Assembly: GCA_018267275.1 (NCBI GenBank)
Contig: JAFDYV010000003.1
Coordinates: 564,361-628,360 of the forward strand
Source of the DNA: Bacteroidota bacterium
GTDB taxonomy: Bacteria; Bacteroidota; Bacteroidia; Cytophagales; Cyclobacteriaceae
Direction of reading: 5' to 3'
Length of the DNA stretch: 64,000 nucleotides
Each line of letters starts with the position of its first letter. The stretch's first letter is position 1. This document shows positions 33,860 to 43,464 of this stretch, piece after piece. Under the pieces are notes generated by a model, which was not told the DNA's origin, made no database searches, and saw only the letters and a program-made list of their open reading frames with translations. A program made the translations under genes and the position numbers.

Positions 33860-34351
33860 TTACTTCAACTCGTTTAGGATTGCCTCATCCATTGGCTTCA
33901 CTTTTGAAGCAAAGAATTTGACAGAACCATCTGCCTTTACCAAATATTTGCAAAAGTTCCAGCTCGGCTCTTGTCCGGTTTTTTCCTTCAGCCACTTATA
34001 CAGCTCGTGCTGATCATCGCCCTTCACCGAAATTTTCTCAAACATTTGAAAGGTAACGCCATAATTCTTCTTGCAAAATTCACCGATTTCGGCATTGGTA
34101 CCCGGTTCTTGATGCCCGAAGTTGTCGGCAGGAAAACCTAGAATCGTCACCTTGCTACCATACAACTCATGCAATTTTTGCAAATCGGTGTACTGGGGGG
34201 TATATCCGCACTTGGAGGCAACATTCACAATCAATAATGTTTTGCCTTTGTAATGTGAGAAGTCAATCGACTTGCCATCAAGGGCGTTCATTTTAAAATC
34301 GTATAAACCGGGCATAACCAACAAGATTAGGGATAAAGCGAATAGTTTCAT
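33860..34351 (-). CDS. Glutathione peroxidase-family protein, secreted copy
   Basis: 163 aa. A short N-terminal hydrophobic segment (about 2-14) indicates export. The GPx motifs are VASKCGYTPQY (peroxidatic Cys), GHQEPGTNAE (Gln), EFCKKNYGV (resolving Cys) and SWNFCKYL (Trp/Asn). As in the neighbour, FPCNQF is FPADNF. It lies 42 bp upstream of the paralogue on the same strand, evidently a tandem duplication. A palindrome overlaps its promoter. Confidence 0.9.
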   Translation of the reverse strand: MKLFALSLILLVMPGLYDFKMNALDGKSIDFSHYKGKTLLIVNVASKCGYTPQYTDLQKLHELYGSKVTILGFPADNFGHQEPGTNAEIGEFCKKNYGVTFQMFEKISVKGDDQHELYKWLKEKTGQEPSWNFCKYLVKADGSVKFFASKVKPMDEAILNELK

Positions 34352-34371
34352 GGCAATGATTTTTTTGTATA

Positions 34372-34396
34372 CAACAAATGTACTGCTTATTTGTTG
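34372..34396. promoter_or_regulatory. Palindrome over the promoter of the gpx operon
   Basis: CAACAAAT-N9-ATTTGTTG (34372-34379, 34389-34396), perfect 8-bp arms. It overlaps the minus-strand -7 box TACATTTG (34375-34382). A redox-responsive operator is possible but the regulator is unknown. Confidence 0.5.
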
Positions 34397-34447
34397 CAGA
34401 TCGGTCAGAAATTACGTTGGCGGCTACAGCTCCCGAAATCGTCTATT

Positions 34448-36235
34448 TTACATCTTTTCAGGAACCTGAATACCCAACAATGCCATGGATTTTTTGATCA
34501 CATCGGCAACCACTTGGGATAAAGCAACTCGAAATTTCAGCTTCTGGGTGTCGGCTTCGCCAAAAATGGGAATGGTTTGATAAAACTGATTGTATTCTTT
34601 CGCCAAATCGTAGGCATAATTCGCTACCACAGCAGGCGAATATTCACGAGCTGCCTCGTTCAGTTTGTTCACATAGTTGTTAACCCTAAAAACAATGGCC
34701 CGCTCCGCATCGTGCAAATCATGTACTGCTTCCATGTCATTGGGTGTGGGGTCGATATTCATGGCAGCCGCCTTTCGCAAAATGGCTTTGATGCGGGCGT
34801 GAGTATATTGGATGAACGGCCCCGTGTGCCCTTGTAATTGAATCGACTCGTTGGGGTCAAACATCATGCGCTTTTTTGGGTCTACCTTTAGCAGGAAAAA
34901 CTTTAAAGCACCCAGGCCAATTTGCTCAGAAAGGTTTTTTATTTCCTCATCAGTAGCATCATCAATTTTCCCCAGTTCACGTGTCTGCTTCTCCGCTTCC
35001 TCCGCCATCTCTTGCATCAAGTCATCGGCATCCACTACCGTGCCCTCGCGCGATTTCATTTTGCCGGTGGGCAGATCTACCATGCCGTAGCTTAAATGAT
35101 AGCACTTATCCGCGAAAGCGTAGCCTAGCTTTTTTAAAATGAGAAACAATACTTTGAAGTGATACTCTTGCTCGTTACCAACCGTATAAACCTGTCCTTC
35201 GATTTTCGGAAAATCGCGGAAACGCAAAATGGCAGTGCCAATGTCTTGCGTCATATAAACAGAGGTGCCGTCTGACCGTAACAACACTTTTTGATCGAGG
35301 CCATCCGAAGTTAAATCTACCCACACAGAGCCATCTTCTTTTTTAAAGAACACACTCTTTTCTACTCCCTTCAAAACTTCTTCCTTGCCAAGCAAATAGG
35401 TTTGCGATTCGTAGTAGAGTTTCTCAAAATCAACGCCCATGCGCTTGTAGGTAACATCAAAGCCGCTATATACCCAGCCATTCATGGTTTTCCATAACTC
35501 CACCGTTGCAGGATCATTTGCCTCCCACTTCTTCAACAATTCAACAGCCAACTGCATAATAGGCGACTGTCTCTCCGCCTCGGCTTCACTCAAGCCATTT
35601 TCAGTTAGCGACTTGATTTCGGATTTGTATTGTTTATCAAACTCCACATAATATTTCCCCACCAGTTTATCGCCCTTCAATCCACTGCTCTCCGGTGTTT
35701 CTCCTTTGCCAAATTGCTGCCATGCCGCCATGCTTTTGCAAATGTGGATGCCCCGATCGTTGATGATCTGCACTTTATGTACCGTGTAGCCAAGCGCTTT
35801 ATAAATTTCAGAAACAGAATAGCCCAAAAAATTATTGCGCAAATGACCTAAGTGCAAGGGCTTATTGGTGTTGGGCGATGAATACTCGACCATCAACTCC
35901 TTGCCGGTACGCGGTAGCTGCCCAAAATTCTGATCGGCATAAATCGACTGGAATACCTTGGCCCACACCTGATCGGCAACCACTAAATTCAAAAAGCCCT
36001 TCACCACATTAAACCGGGTAACCAAACCTGAATGACTAACCAAATGTCCGCCCACCAAACGAGCGGTGTCTTCTGGCGATTTGCGAGATAGTTTGGTCAG
36101 CGGAAAACACACCAATGTATGCGAACCTTCAAACCCTTCGTTGGTAGGTTGCAGTTGTTCGTTTTCAATTTTCTGACCAAAAACGGCTTCTACCGCTTGG
36201 CGGATGGCGAGCCGAAGTTCTAAATCCAAGTTCAT
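34448..36235 (-). CDS. argS: Arginine--tRNA ligase
   Basis: 595 aa. The HIGH-type motif is HLGHLRN (about 115) within SSPNTNKPLHLGHLRNN; the KMSKS loop is represented by GKMKSREGTVV (about 385). An N-terminal Add1 domain and a C-terminal DALR anticodon-binding domain complete the enzyme, which charges tRNA-Arg. Length is normal. Confidence 0.96.
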   Translation of the reverse strand: MNLDLELRLAIRQAVEAVFGQKIENEQLQPTNEGFEGSHTLVCFPLTKLSRKSPEDTARLVGGHLVSHSGLVTRFNVVKGFLNLVVADQVWAKVFQSIYADQNFGQLPRTGKELMVEYSSPNTNKPLHLGHLRNNFLGYSVSEIYKALGYTVHKVQIINDRGIHICKSMAAWQQFGKGETPESSGLKGDKLVGKYYVEFDKQYKSEIKSLTENGLSEAEAERQSPIMQLAVELLKKWEANDPATVELWKTMNGWVYSGFDVTYKRMGVDFEKLYYESQTYLLGKEEVLKGVEKSVFFKKEDGSVWVDLTSDGLDQKVLLRSDGTSVYMTQDIGTAILRFRDFPKIEGQVYTVGNEQEYHFKVLFLILKKLGYAFADKCYHLSYGMVDLPTGKMKSREGTVVDADDLMQEMAEEAEKQTRELGKIDDATDEEIKNLSEQIGLGALKFFLLKVDPKKRMMFDPNESIQLQGHTGPFIQYTHARIKAILRKAAAMNIDPTPNDMEAVHDLHDAERAIVFRVNNYVNKLNEAAREYSPAVVANYAYDLAKEYNQFYQTIPIFGEADTQKLKFRVALSQVVADVIKKSMALLGIQVPEKM

Positions 36236-36629
36236 AGCAAAAATGGGGCTGCAAGATAGGTTGTTATTTTAAACTACTCTAACATCAAAGAATACAATTC
36301 TGAGCGGCAAGCACGCCAGTCCCCTCATACAAAAAAGCAGGTGCAAAAGGATTGCGAACCAATAGGCACCAACAAACAAGCGAAGAATCAGGGCCAAAGA
36401 AATCTCGACTGCTTGTGGATCCTTCACGCACTTTACCGTACCGGCAAGCTCGTTCGTTGAAAAGACCTGATGCTCTTTGATCTGGCTCCACTGTCAATCC
36501 GCTCAGGATTGTTGGTAAAAAAGGGGGGAATGGATTTTCGATAATCCCAAGTAGAAGATCAGTTTTGGCAAGCTTACCTCTTTGAATTACGTGTCTATTT
36601 CATTTTGAATTTGCATATTGTCGTTTCGA
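36236..36629. other. 394-bp gap between argS and priA with no convincing gene
   Basis: The region is less AT-rich than other spacers. It contains one 70-codon open frame on the minus strand (36285-36497) without a recognisable family, RBS or coding-like neighbours, perhaps a decayed gene or a repeat element. Near argS there is a TATCTTGC box resembling a -7 element (minus strand). No strong hairpin is seen. Confidence 0.5.
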
Positions 36630-39137
36630 ATGAAACGGTCTGGCGATTTGTTTGATGAAGACGCACAAACGGAGTTTGCCGAAATTCTCTTGCCCGTCCC
36701 CATCCCAAGATTTTTCACCTACCGCATTCCGAAGGCATTGGTTGGCAAAACCATGGCTGGCCAGCGTGTGATCGTTCCTTTCGGTCAAAAAAAGATATTA
36801 ACCGGAGTCGTAGTCACCGTACACGGCCAGCCGCCCAAAGATTACGAAGCAAAATATATCTTAGAATTATTGGACGAAACGGAGGTCATCTATCCGCAAC
36901 AATTCAAACTGTATCAGTGGATAGCCGACTACTACCTGTGCACATTAGGAGAAGTGTTGGCGGCAGCGTTGCCATCGGGTCTAAAGCTTTCTAGCGAAAG
37001 CATGGTGCAACTACATCCTGCTTTCAATGAGGCCGAAACCAACTTCGATTTTTCGGAACGTGAACGGATGGTAATCAACCATCTGAAAAACGACACAATG
37101 ACGTATAGCCAAGTGGCAAAATTGTTGGGTGCAAAAAGCATTTATAGCATCTTAAAATCGCTGGCCAGCAAATCAGCGATTTTATTGTTCGAGCAAGTGC
37201 GTGAAAAATTTAGGCCAAAAACAGAGAAGCACGTACGCCTGCAGCCGCAGTGGGTAGAGAAGAAAAAACTCGAAAGCCTTTTTGATTCCCTTGCGGCAAA
37301 ACCAAAACAAGAAGCGGTGATGCTAAAGTACCTGCAGCATGTTGCGGTTTTTGCGCATCCCGAACTCAATCAAAAAGGCGTTGCTAAGTCAATCCTGGTA
37401 GACGAAGAAATTTCGGCCACTTCTTTGGCCACGCTGATTAAGAACAACATAATGGAGGAATTTGACGTGGTAGTGCCGCGCTTTGGTTTCGATGATCCTG
37501 CGCATACCACTCCCTTGCTGTTGAGCGAAAAACAAGAAGCCACTCGCAACGAAATTTTGCACGCATTTGAAAATGAACGGGTCGCATTACTACATGGCGT
37601 AACCGGAAGCGGTAAGACGGAAATTTACATTGACTTAATTAAACGAGCACTAGAAGGCGGCAATCAAGTCTTGTATTTACTGCCCGAAATTGCCATTACC
37701 ACGCAAGTTGTCCAACGGCTGAAGAAAGTTTTTGGAAGCATGATGGGTGTTTACCACTCAAAATTTTCGGACAACGAGCGCGTAGAAGTATGGAACGGTA
37801 TACTTGCAGGCAAGTTCCGTTTTGTGGTAGGTGTACGCTCTTCTGTTTTTTTGCCTTTCGATAACCTGGGGCTCATCATTGTTGATGAAGAACATGATCC
37901 TTCCTACAAGCAGCATGAACCTGGCCCACGCTACCACGCACGCGATGTGGCCTTGGTGATGGCCCAAATACATCACGCAAGAGTATTGCTCGGCAGTGCC
38001 ACACCATCCGTTGAATCATTCTATCAAACACAGGTAGGAAAATACAAGTTGGTGACTTTGCTCGAGCGGTTTGGTGAAGCACAGTTACCCGAGATTTTGT
38101 TCGCCAACCTCGGTCAGGAGCGCAAGAACAAAACTTTAAAAGGAGAATTTTCAAAGTTGTTGGTGAGCGAGATGGCAGAAGCGATCGCAAACAAAGAGCA
38201 GGTGATTCTTTTTCAAAACAGAAGAGGATACTCGCCCATGGTGCAGTGCGAAGACTGCGGGTGGGTGCCGAAATGCATCAACTGCGCGGTGAGCCTTACG
38301 TACCACCAATACCGGCACGCAATGGTCTGCCACTATTGTGGCTACAAGGAAGAACTACCCAGCCAATGCCCCACTTGCACCTCAAAGAGAATTCAAACAT
38401 TAGGCTATGGCACCGAGAAGTTGGAGGAGGAACTCAAGCTACAGTTTGCAGAGACCAACGTGATGCGCATGGACTTAGATACCACCCGTTCGAAAAGTGG
38501 TTACGAAAACATTATCGAGGGGTTTGAAACCGGACGTACCGATATTTTGGTAGGAACCCAAATGGTGACCAAAGGTTTGGATTTTGATCGCGTAAGTTTA
38601 GTGGGTGTGTTTGATGCTGACCGCATGATGCACTTCCCCGATTTCCGTTCGTATGAGCGGGCGTTCCAACTGATTACCCAAGTAAGCGGCCGCGCGGGCA
38701 GGCGAAATAAAAAGGGCAAAGTGGTTATTCAAACCTCTAACCCGGAACACCCACTATTCAAACAAATCTTGAAAAATGATGTGTTGGGCTTTTTGGAAGA
38801 ACAAATGCGCGACCGCCAAGAGCACTTCTACCCGCCCTTCGCCCGTTTAATTGAAATGACGTTTAAACACACCGACAAAAAGTTGGTGCGCAGTATGGCT
38901 GAGGAGTTTGCCGCTGCCGCCAAGCAAGTAATTACAAACGCCCGTATTTTGGGCCCGGCAGAACCGATGATTTCAAAAATCAGAAATGAATTCCTACTAT
39001 CAATTGCAATTAAAATCGCGCGCGACCAAGGCAAATTGGGTGAAACCAAAGCGTATCTACGTCAAGAAGCGGAAGTACTAAAAAGCAAAAAGGAGTACAG
39101 GAATGTGCGGGTTGTTTTTGATGTAGACCCGGCTTAA
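36630..39137 (+). CDS. priA: Primosomal protein N' (replication restart helicase)
   Basis: 835 aa from ATG 36630 (a TTG at 36618 is also in frame). N-terminal 3'-OH-binding domain (about 15-110), a winged-helix region, helicase motif I GVTGSGKTEIY (about 320), DEEHD (motif II), and GSATPS (motif III). The zinc-binding cluster between helicase halves is complete: CEDCGW, CINC, CHYCGY, CPTC. The final QVSGRAGR motif is motif VI. PriA reloads DnaB at stalled forks. Confidence 0.95.
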   Translation: MKRSGDLFDEDAQTEFAEILLPVPIPRFFTYRIPKALVGKTMAGQRVIVPFGQKKILTGVVVTVHGQPPKDYEAKYILELLDETEVIYPQQFKLYQWIADYYLCTLGEVLAAALPSGLKLSSESMVQLHPAFNEAETNFDFSERERMVINHLKNDTMTYSQVAKLLGAKSIYSILKSLASKSAILLFEQVREKFRPKTEKHVRLQPQWVEKKKLESLFDSLAAKPKQEAVMLKYLQHVAVFAHPELNQKGVAKSILVDEEISATSLATLIKNNIMEEFDVVVPRFGFDDPAHTTPLLLSEKQEATRNEILHAFENERVALLHGVTGSGKTEIYIDLIKRALEGGNQVLYLLPEIAITTQVVQRLKKVFGSMMGVYHSKFSDNERVEVWNGILAGKFRFVVGVRSSVFLPFDNLGLIIVDEEHDPSYKQHEPGPRYHARDVALVMAQIHHARVLLGSATPSVESFYQTQVGKYKLVTLLERFGEAQLPEILFANLGQERKNKTLKGEFSKLLVSEMAEAIANKEQVILFQNRRGYSPMVQCEDCGWVPKCINCAVSLTYHQYRHAMVCHYCGYKEELPSQCPTCTSKRIQTLGYGTEKLEEELKLQFAETNVMRMDLDTTRSKSGYENIIEGFETGRTDILVGTQMVTKGLDFDRVSLVGVFDADRMMHFPDFRSYERAFQLITQVSGRAGRRNKKGKVVIQTSNPEHPLFKQILKNDVLGFLEEQMRDRQEHFYPPFARLIEMTFKHTDKKLVRSMAEEFAAAAKQVITNARILGPAEPMISKIRNEFLLSIAIKIARDQGKLGETKAYLRQEAEVLKSKKEYRNVRVVFDVDPA

Positions 39138-39198
39138 AACATGGACTGACTAACAGTAGTGCATAAAAATAGATTCACAGTTATTTTCTTACATGCTG

Positions 39199-39250
39199 GT
39201 TACTAAGTAACATTTTGCTTCGGTCATTTGAAGCCAGTCTGTTAACTTTG
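39199..39250 (+). promoter_or_regulatory. Promoter region of the histidine kinase gene
   Basis: TAACTTTG (39243-39250) matches the -7 consensus, 16 bp before the ATG. A perfect palindrome GTTACT-A-AGTAAC (39199-39211) lies about 32 bp upstream and could be an operator. No clear -33. Confidence 0.4.
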
Positions 39251-39266
39251 ACGTCAACCTAGTCCC

Positions 39267-40727
39267 ATGCTGTCATTGTTCAAGCAAACCAACCTTGCAA
39301 ATGCCAAGGAAACGAGGCAAGAAGTTTTGCTTATCAAGTTCATCTTGATTTCTGTATTATTTGCGTTGGGCTACTTCGTGCTTTCATTCTTCAACGGGTT
39401 TTTAATGGCGCGCTATGGGATGGTAGTGGCAACTATTTTGTTTGGCCTGCAATTGTTTGCTTATCGGCAACACTGGCTTTCGCTGAGAGCGTCTTCTCAT
39501 TTGTTTATTGTGATTTGCTGGTTAATTGTAGTGGTTTTGTCATTGGCATCAAATGGTATCCACTCTTTTGTGCTTCCGTGGATTACACTTATCCCCATTT
39601 TGGCATTGGTTATGTTAAGCGGGCAGTCCGCCTGGATCTGGAGTGGCATAGGTTTGGTTACCGTGTTAGCCATGGTTTTTGTAGAGCCACGAGACTTTAT
39701 TCCTGATCATTTTTTCATGACGGGCAACAACCTGCTTACTGCCTCGTTGCATATTGGTTTGCAGTTTCTTGTACTTACGTTGACGTATATTTTTAACAAT
39801 CAACAAAATGAATTGATTCGAACAATTGAGCAGCAAAATGAAGCGCTGAAGGTTTCGCAAGAAGAAATAGCTACCCAAAATGAAGAATTACTACAAAGCC
39901 AAGAAGAAGTTTCGAGCCAACGAGACATGGTAGCCGAACAAAACAAAGATTTGCTGGAGGCGCGACAAATAATAGAAATTCAGCACCAAGCGTTACTAGA
40001 AAAAAATGAAACTTTAGAGAGCGAAATTCAAAAACGCACTAAAGAGCTGGTGGATTACAACCACCAACTGGAGCAATTCGCATTTATTTCATCTCATAAC
40101 CTGCGCGCACCTATTGCACGCATTTTGGGTTTAGGCAATTTGTTGGAGCTTACACAGTCGAAAGAAGATGAGGCATTGATTCAGCGCAATCTTATTCATT
40201 CGGCACGCGAGTTGGATCGCATTGTGAAAGATCTAAACACAATTTTAGAAGTGCGCAAGAGCACCAATAAAGTGGTTTCCGAAATCAATGTGAAGGAAGA
40301 GATTGATATGATTCTAATCAATTTAGAAAAAGATATTTCTGACACACGAGCACATATTGATGTAGACGTGATCAACGTTCCATCGCTACGCACAGTGCGG
40401 CCTTATTTCGACAGCATTGTTATTAACCTTATCAGTAACGCCATCAAGTATCGTAAACACAACTCTTCGCCCATCATCCATTTGAAAGGTGAATGGCAAA
40501 ATGGCTTTGCCTGTTTTTCTGTCAAAGACAATGGCATGGGCATCGACTTACATCGACATCGCCAAAAGCTGTTTACACTTTACAGCCGCTTTCACGACCA
40601 TGTAGATGGAAAAGGTCTGGGTTTGTTTATGGTAAAGACACAAGTAGAAGCCTTGGGCGGAAAAATTGAGGTAGAAAGTGAGGTGGATAGGGGCACCACC
40701 TTCCATGTTTACATTAAACCCAATTAA
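39267..40727 (+). CDS. Sensor histidine kinase with coiled-coil linker
   Basis: 486 aa. Six membrane helices (about 20-185) are followed by a long Gln/Glu-rich coiled coil (about 185-272). Kinase core: FAFISSHNLRAPIARILG (phospho-accepting His, about 277), NLISNAIKYR (N box), DNGMGI (G1) and GKGLGLFMVK (G2). No receiver domain or response-regulator gene is adjacent; an orphan kinase of the Bacteroidota multi-TM type. The stop overlaps the convergent surE stop by 4 bp. Confidence 0.9.
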   Translation: MLSLFKQTNLANAKETRQEVLLIKFILISVLFALGYFVLSFFNGFLMARYGMVVATILFGLQLFAYRQHWLSLRASSHLFIVICWLIVVVLSLASNGIHSFVLPWITLIPILALVMLSGQSAWIWSGIGLVTVLAMVFVEPRDFIPDHFFMTGNNLLTASLHIGLQFLVLTLTYIFNNQQNELIRTIEQQNEALKVSQEEIATQNEELLQSQEEVSSQRDMVAEQNKDLLEARQIIEIQHQALLEKNETLESEIQKRTKELVDYNHQLEQFAFISSHNLRAPIARILGLGNLLELTQSKEDEALIQRNLIHSARELDRIVKDLNTILEVRKSTNKVVSEINVKEEIDMILINLEKDISDTRAHIDVDVINVPSLRTVRPYFDSIVINLISNAIKYRKHNSSPIIHLKGEWQNGFACFSVKDNGMGIDLHRHRQKLFTLYSRFHDHVDGKGLGLFMVKTQVEALGGKIEVESEVDRGTTFHVYIKPN

Positions 40728-41503
40728 TTTAGGATATCCCATTCTTCGTTCAGCACCGAAATGGCCTGGTGCGCAGTCAAATCAAACTGGCAGGGTACTA
40801 CGGAAACGAAGTTATTTGCTATCGCCCATTCATCGTTGTCTTCAGCTTTGTCGAAGTTGATGAAGTTGCCCGTCATCCAAAAATAGTCGCGGCCGTAAGG
40901 ATCAAACCGCTGATCAAATTCCTCCACCCATTTAGCATTGGCTTGCCGGCACACGCGAATGCCTTGTATAGGTTCAATTCGTTTGGGTGGAATATTTACG
41001 TTTAATGCTACTCCTTTTGGCAAGCCTTTCTTCAATACTTGTGCAGTAATTTTGCGCACAAACTCATTGGTGTGCGAAAAGTCTGCTTTGTGGCTGTAGT
41101 CGCATAGCGAAAACCCTATCGAAGGCGTGCCTTCAATCGCGCCTTCAATTGCGGCAGACATGGTGCCTGAATACAAAACACTGATAGATGTGTTGCTGCC
41201 GTGGTTAATGCCGCTTACTACCACATCGGGCTGGCGCTGGTTACGCAACACAAAGTGTCTTGCCATCTTCACACAATCGGCAGGGGTTCCGCTGCATTCA
41301 TATGCTTTTACCCCTTCAAAAATAAAAGACTCGTTCAGCCGTAAAGTGTCGCCAACAGTAATCGCGTGACCCATGCCCGACTGAGGGCCATCAGGAGCAA
41401 CGACCAGCACCTCTCCCAACTCTTTCATCACCTCTACTAAATTTTTGATGCCGCGTGCCGTGATGCCATCATCATTGGTCACTAAAATTAAAGGTCTTTG
41501 CAT
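40724..41503 (-). CDS. surE: 5'/3'-nucleotidase SurE
   Basis: 259 aa. SurE signature at the N-terminus: LVTNDDGITARGI with the metal-binding Asp-Asp, then VVAPDGPQSGMGHAIT and SGINHGSNTS with the metal-binding Asn. It dephosphorylates nucleoside monophosphates and is linked to stationary-phase survival. It lies 6 bp downstream of the secreted 199-aa gene, in a likely operon with ribBA. Confidence 0.95.
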   Translation of the reverse strand: MQRPLILVTNDDGITARGIKNLVEVMKELGEVLVVAPDGPQSGMGHAITVGDTLRLNESFIFEGVKAYECSGTPADCVKMARHFVLRNQRQPDVVVSGINHGSNTSISVLYSGTMSAAIEGAIEGTPSIGFSLCDYSHKADFSHTNEFVRKITAQVLKKGLPKGVALNVNIPPKRIEPIQGIRVCRQANAKWVEEFDQRFDPYGRDYFWMTGNFINFDKAEDNDEWAIANNFVSVVPCQFDLTAHQAISVLNEEWDILN

Positions 41504-41509
41504 AGTCTG

Positions 41510-42109
41510 TTAAAGGGAATTGTAGTATTCGATGATGCGCGTCAACTCAAATTTATCGTCAAAGTCTAATCGGTTTTCTTTGGCAAATGCCACCACATCA
41601 TCTTCTTTGTTCTTCATCAAATCAAGCCAATCGCGCCTGCGCGGATTGTTGATTTGTTCTATTTTACCGTTGGGTTTTAGCAGAAAATAGGTATTGACTA
41701 ATACAAGGCGTGTATAATTGCCGTAATAGTAAAAGCCCGTTGATACAGTGCGGTACTCAAGCTTCTCGCGTGTGAGCACCGTTAACTTGCCCTCGGCCAC
41801 TAACTCAAAAAAAGTTGGTGTGTTATACGTGTTGTTTTGCGAATAGGGCAACGAATAAAACTGCCGATAACGTTTGGCACTTTGGTCGAAAATTTCAAAA
41901 AATAAAACTTTGCGTGCCGTATAGCTTTCGAGTTGATTTTTTATTTTAAGCTGTAGCAAATCGTTCTGCAAGTCATACTTTACCAGTCCACGCAGGGTAT
42001 CACTGGTCTCTAATACAATTTTTCCTTCGTGCCAAAATTCAAACGGAAATTGTTGTGCGCTGGTCGCAGCGGAAAAACAAACTAAGAATAATACAAGTGT
42101 ACGCTTCAT
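41510..42109 (-). CDS. Secreted hypothetical protein
   Basis: 199 aa. The ATG at 42109 overlaps the TGA of ribBA (TGATG), so translation is coupled. The signal peptide ends near TSAQQ (about residue 19). The mature part is beta-rich and polar, including TSDTLRGLVKYDLQNDLLQL and a YYYGNYTRLVLVNTYFLLKP stretch. The family resembles small exported proteins common in Bacteroidota, with no assigned function. Confidence 0.75.
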   Translation of the reverse strand: MKRTLVLFLVCFSAATSAQQFPFEFWHEGKIVLETSDTLRGLVKYDLQNDLLQLKIKNQLESYTARKVLFFEIFDQSAKRYRQFYSLPYSQNNTYNTPTFFELVAEGKLTVLTREKLEYRTVSTGFYYYGNYTRLVLVNTYFLLKPNGKIEQINNPRRRDWLDLMKNKEDDVVAFAKENRLDFDDKFELTRIIEYYNSL

Positions 42110-43326
42110 CAATGTCCCAAAATATTATGACCTAATTTATCGCGTTTTGTTTGCAGGTATTTTTCGTTGTGCTCGTTGGGTGTGATTTCGATGGGAATAT
42201 TTTCGACTATCTCTAATCCATAACCCATAAGCCCAACCCTTTTTTTCGGATTGTTGGTAATCAAACGAATCTTTGAAATACCCAAGTCGTGTAAAATCTG
42301 CGCCCCAATTCCATAATCGCGTCCATCCATATCGAAACCCAGCTGCAAGTTTGCTTCTACTGTATCCAAACCTTGTTCCTGCAACTTATACGCCTTCAGT
42401 TTGTTCAGTAACCCAATGCCGCGGCCTTCTTGTTTCATATACAATACCACACCTTTGCCTTCCTTCTCCACCATTTTCATGGCGTGGTGCAATTGCGGTC
42501 CGCAATCACATCGGCAAGAGCCAAAGATATCGCCTGTTACACATGATGAGTGCACGCGCACCATCACCGGTTCATTTTCGTTCCAAGTGCCCTTTATCAA
42601 CGCCATGTGCACCTCATTAGTATTCAGTTGTTCGTACGCCACCAATTTAAAATCGCCCCACTGGGTGGGCATCTTCACATCTACATGGCGCTTGATTTGC
42701 GACTCGGTCCTCATCCGATACGCAATCAAATCTTTGATGGTTACCAGTTTCAGGTTAAATCTTGCGGCTACTTTTACCAGATCAGGCAAGCGTGCCATAG
42801 AACCATCCTCATTCATGATCTCTACCAACACCCCGGCTGGCCTGAACCCAGCCAACTTTGCAAAATCAATGGCAGCCTCGGTGTGACCCGATCGCCTCAA
42901 TACACCTTCTTTTTTAGCTCGCAGCGGAAAAATATGGCCAGGTTTGCCCAGCTCTTCGGGATTTGTTTCGGGATCTGCCAGCGCCTTGATGGTTTTGAAT
43001 CGATCATGCGCGGAAATTCCAGTAGTGCAACCGTGTCCTATTAAATCTACTGAAACGGTAAACGGTGTTTCATAGACTGCTGTATTTTTACCCACCATCA
43101 ATTCCAATCCGAGCTCTGTGCAGCGGTCTTCGCTGAGAGGCGCGCAAATTAGCCCGCGGCCGTGGGTGGCCATAAAGTTGACGATTTCGGGTGTGATGCA
43201 CTCTGCCGCACAAATAAAGTCACCCTCATTCTCGCGGTCCTCGTCATCTACCACAATTATCACTTTGCCATTCTTAATGTCTTCGATGGCTTCTTCAATG
43301 GTATCTATTTTCAGTTTGTCGGTCAT
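42109..43326 (-). CDS. ribBA: Bifunctional DHBP synthase/GTP cyclohydrolase II
   Basis: 405 aa from the ATG at 43326 (a TTG two codons upstream is also in frame). The N-terminal DHBP synthase domain (about 1-205) carries [13 protein letters not shown] and a HTEAA motif; the C-terminal GTP cyclohydrolase II domain (about 206-405) has the zinc-binding cysteines in [17 protein letters not shown] and the catalytic QEGRGIGL. It makes two riboflavin precursors. A TAATTTTG promoter box lies upstream. No FMN riboswitch was seen. Confidence 0.96.
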   Translation of the reverse strand: MTDKLKIDTIEEAIEDIKNGKVIIVVDDEDRENEGDFICAAECITPEIVNFMATHGRGLICAPLSEDRCTELGLELMVGKNTAVYETPFTVSVDLIGHGCTTGISAHDRFKTIKALADPETNPEELGKPGHIFPLRAKKEGVLRRSGHTEAAIDFAKLAGFRPAGVLVEIMNEDGSMARLPDLVKVAARFNLKLVTIKDLIAYRMRTESQIKRHVDVKMPTQWGDFKLVAYEQLNTNEVHMALIKGTWNENEPVMVRVHSSCVTGDIFGSCRCDCGPQLHHAMKMVEKEGKGVVLYMKQEGRGIGLLNKLKAYKLQEQGLDTVEANLQLGFDMDGRDYGIGAQILHDLGISKIRLITNNPKKRVGLMGYGLEIVENIPIEITPNEHNEKYLQTKRDKLGHNILGH

Positions 43327-43362
43327 GTTCAATTAGGAGTTAGAGTTCAGAATCTTCGGGTA

Positions 43363-43370
43363 CAAAATTA
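43363..43370 (-). promoter_or_regulatory. -7 element of ribBA
   Basis: Minus-strand TAATTTTG, an exact TAnnTTTG match, about 37 bp before the ATG at 43326. No good -33 seen. Confidence 0.35.
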
Positions 43371-43464
43371 ACACGTCAACAGGTCTATTTCATTCTTCAC
43401 TTTTTAGAATCAATTATTTATCGTTTTAGTTCCTGGTTGGCGAATTGAGACTTTTGGAGTCGTG

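Noticed and set aside
36285..36497. 70-codon minus-strand frame between argS and priA
   Set aside because: No family, no promoter, and isolated in a gap; kept as an unexplained spacer, not a gene.
42109..43464. FMN riboswitch upstream of ribBA
   Set aside because: The spacer lacks the conserved RFN-element sequences; only a simple promoter box is visible.
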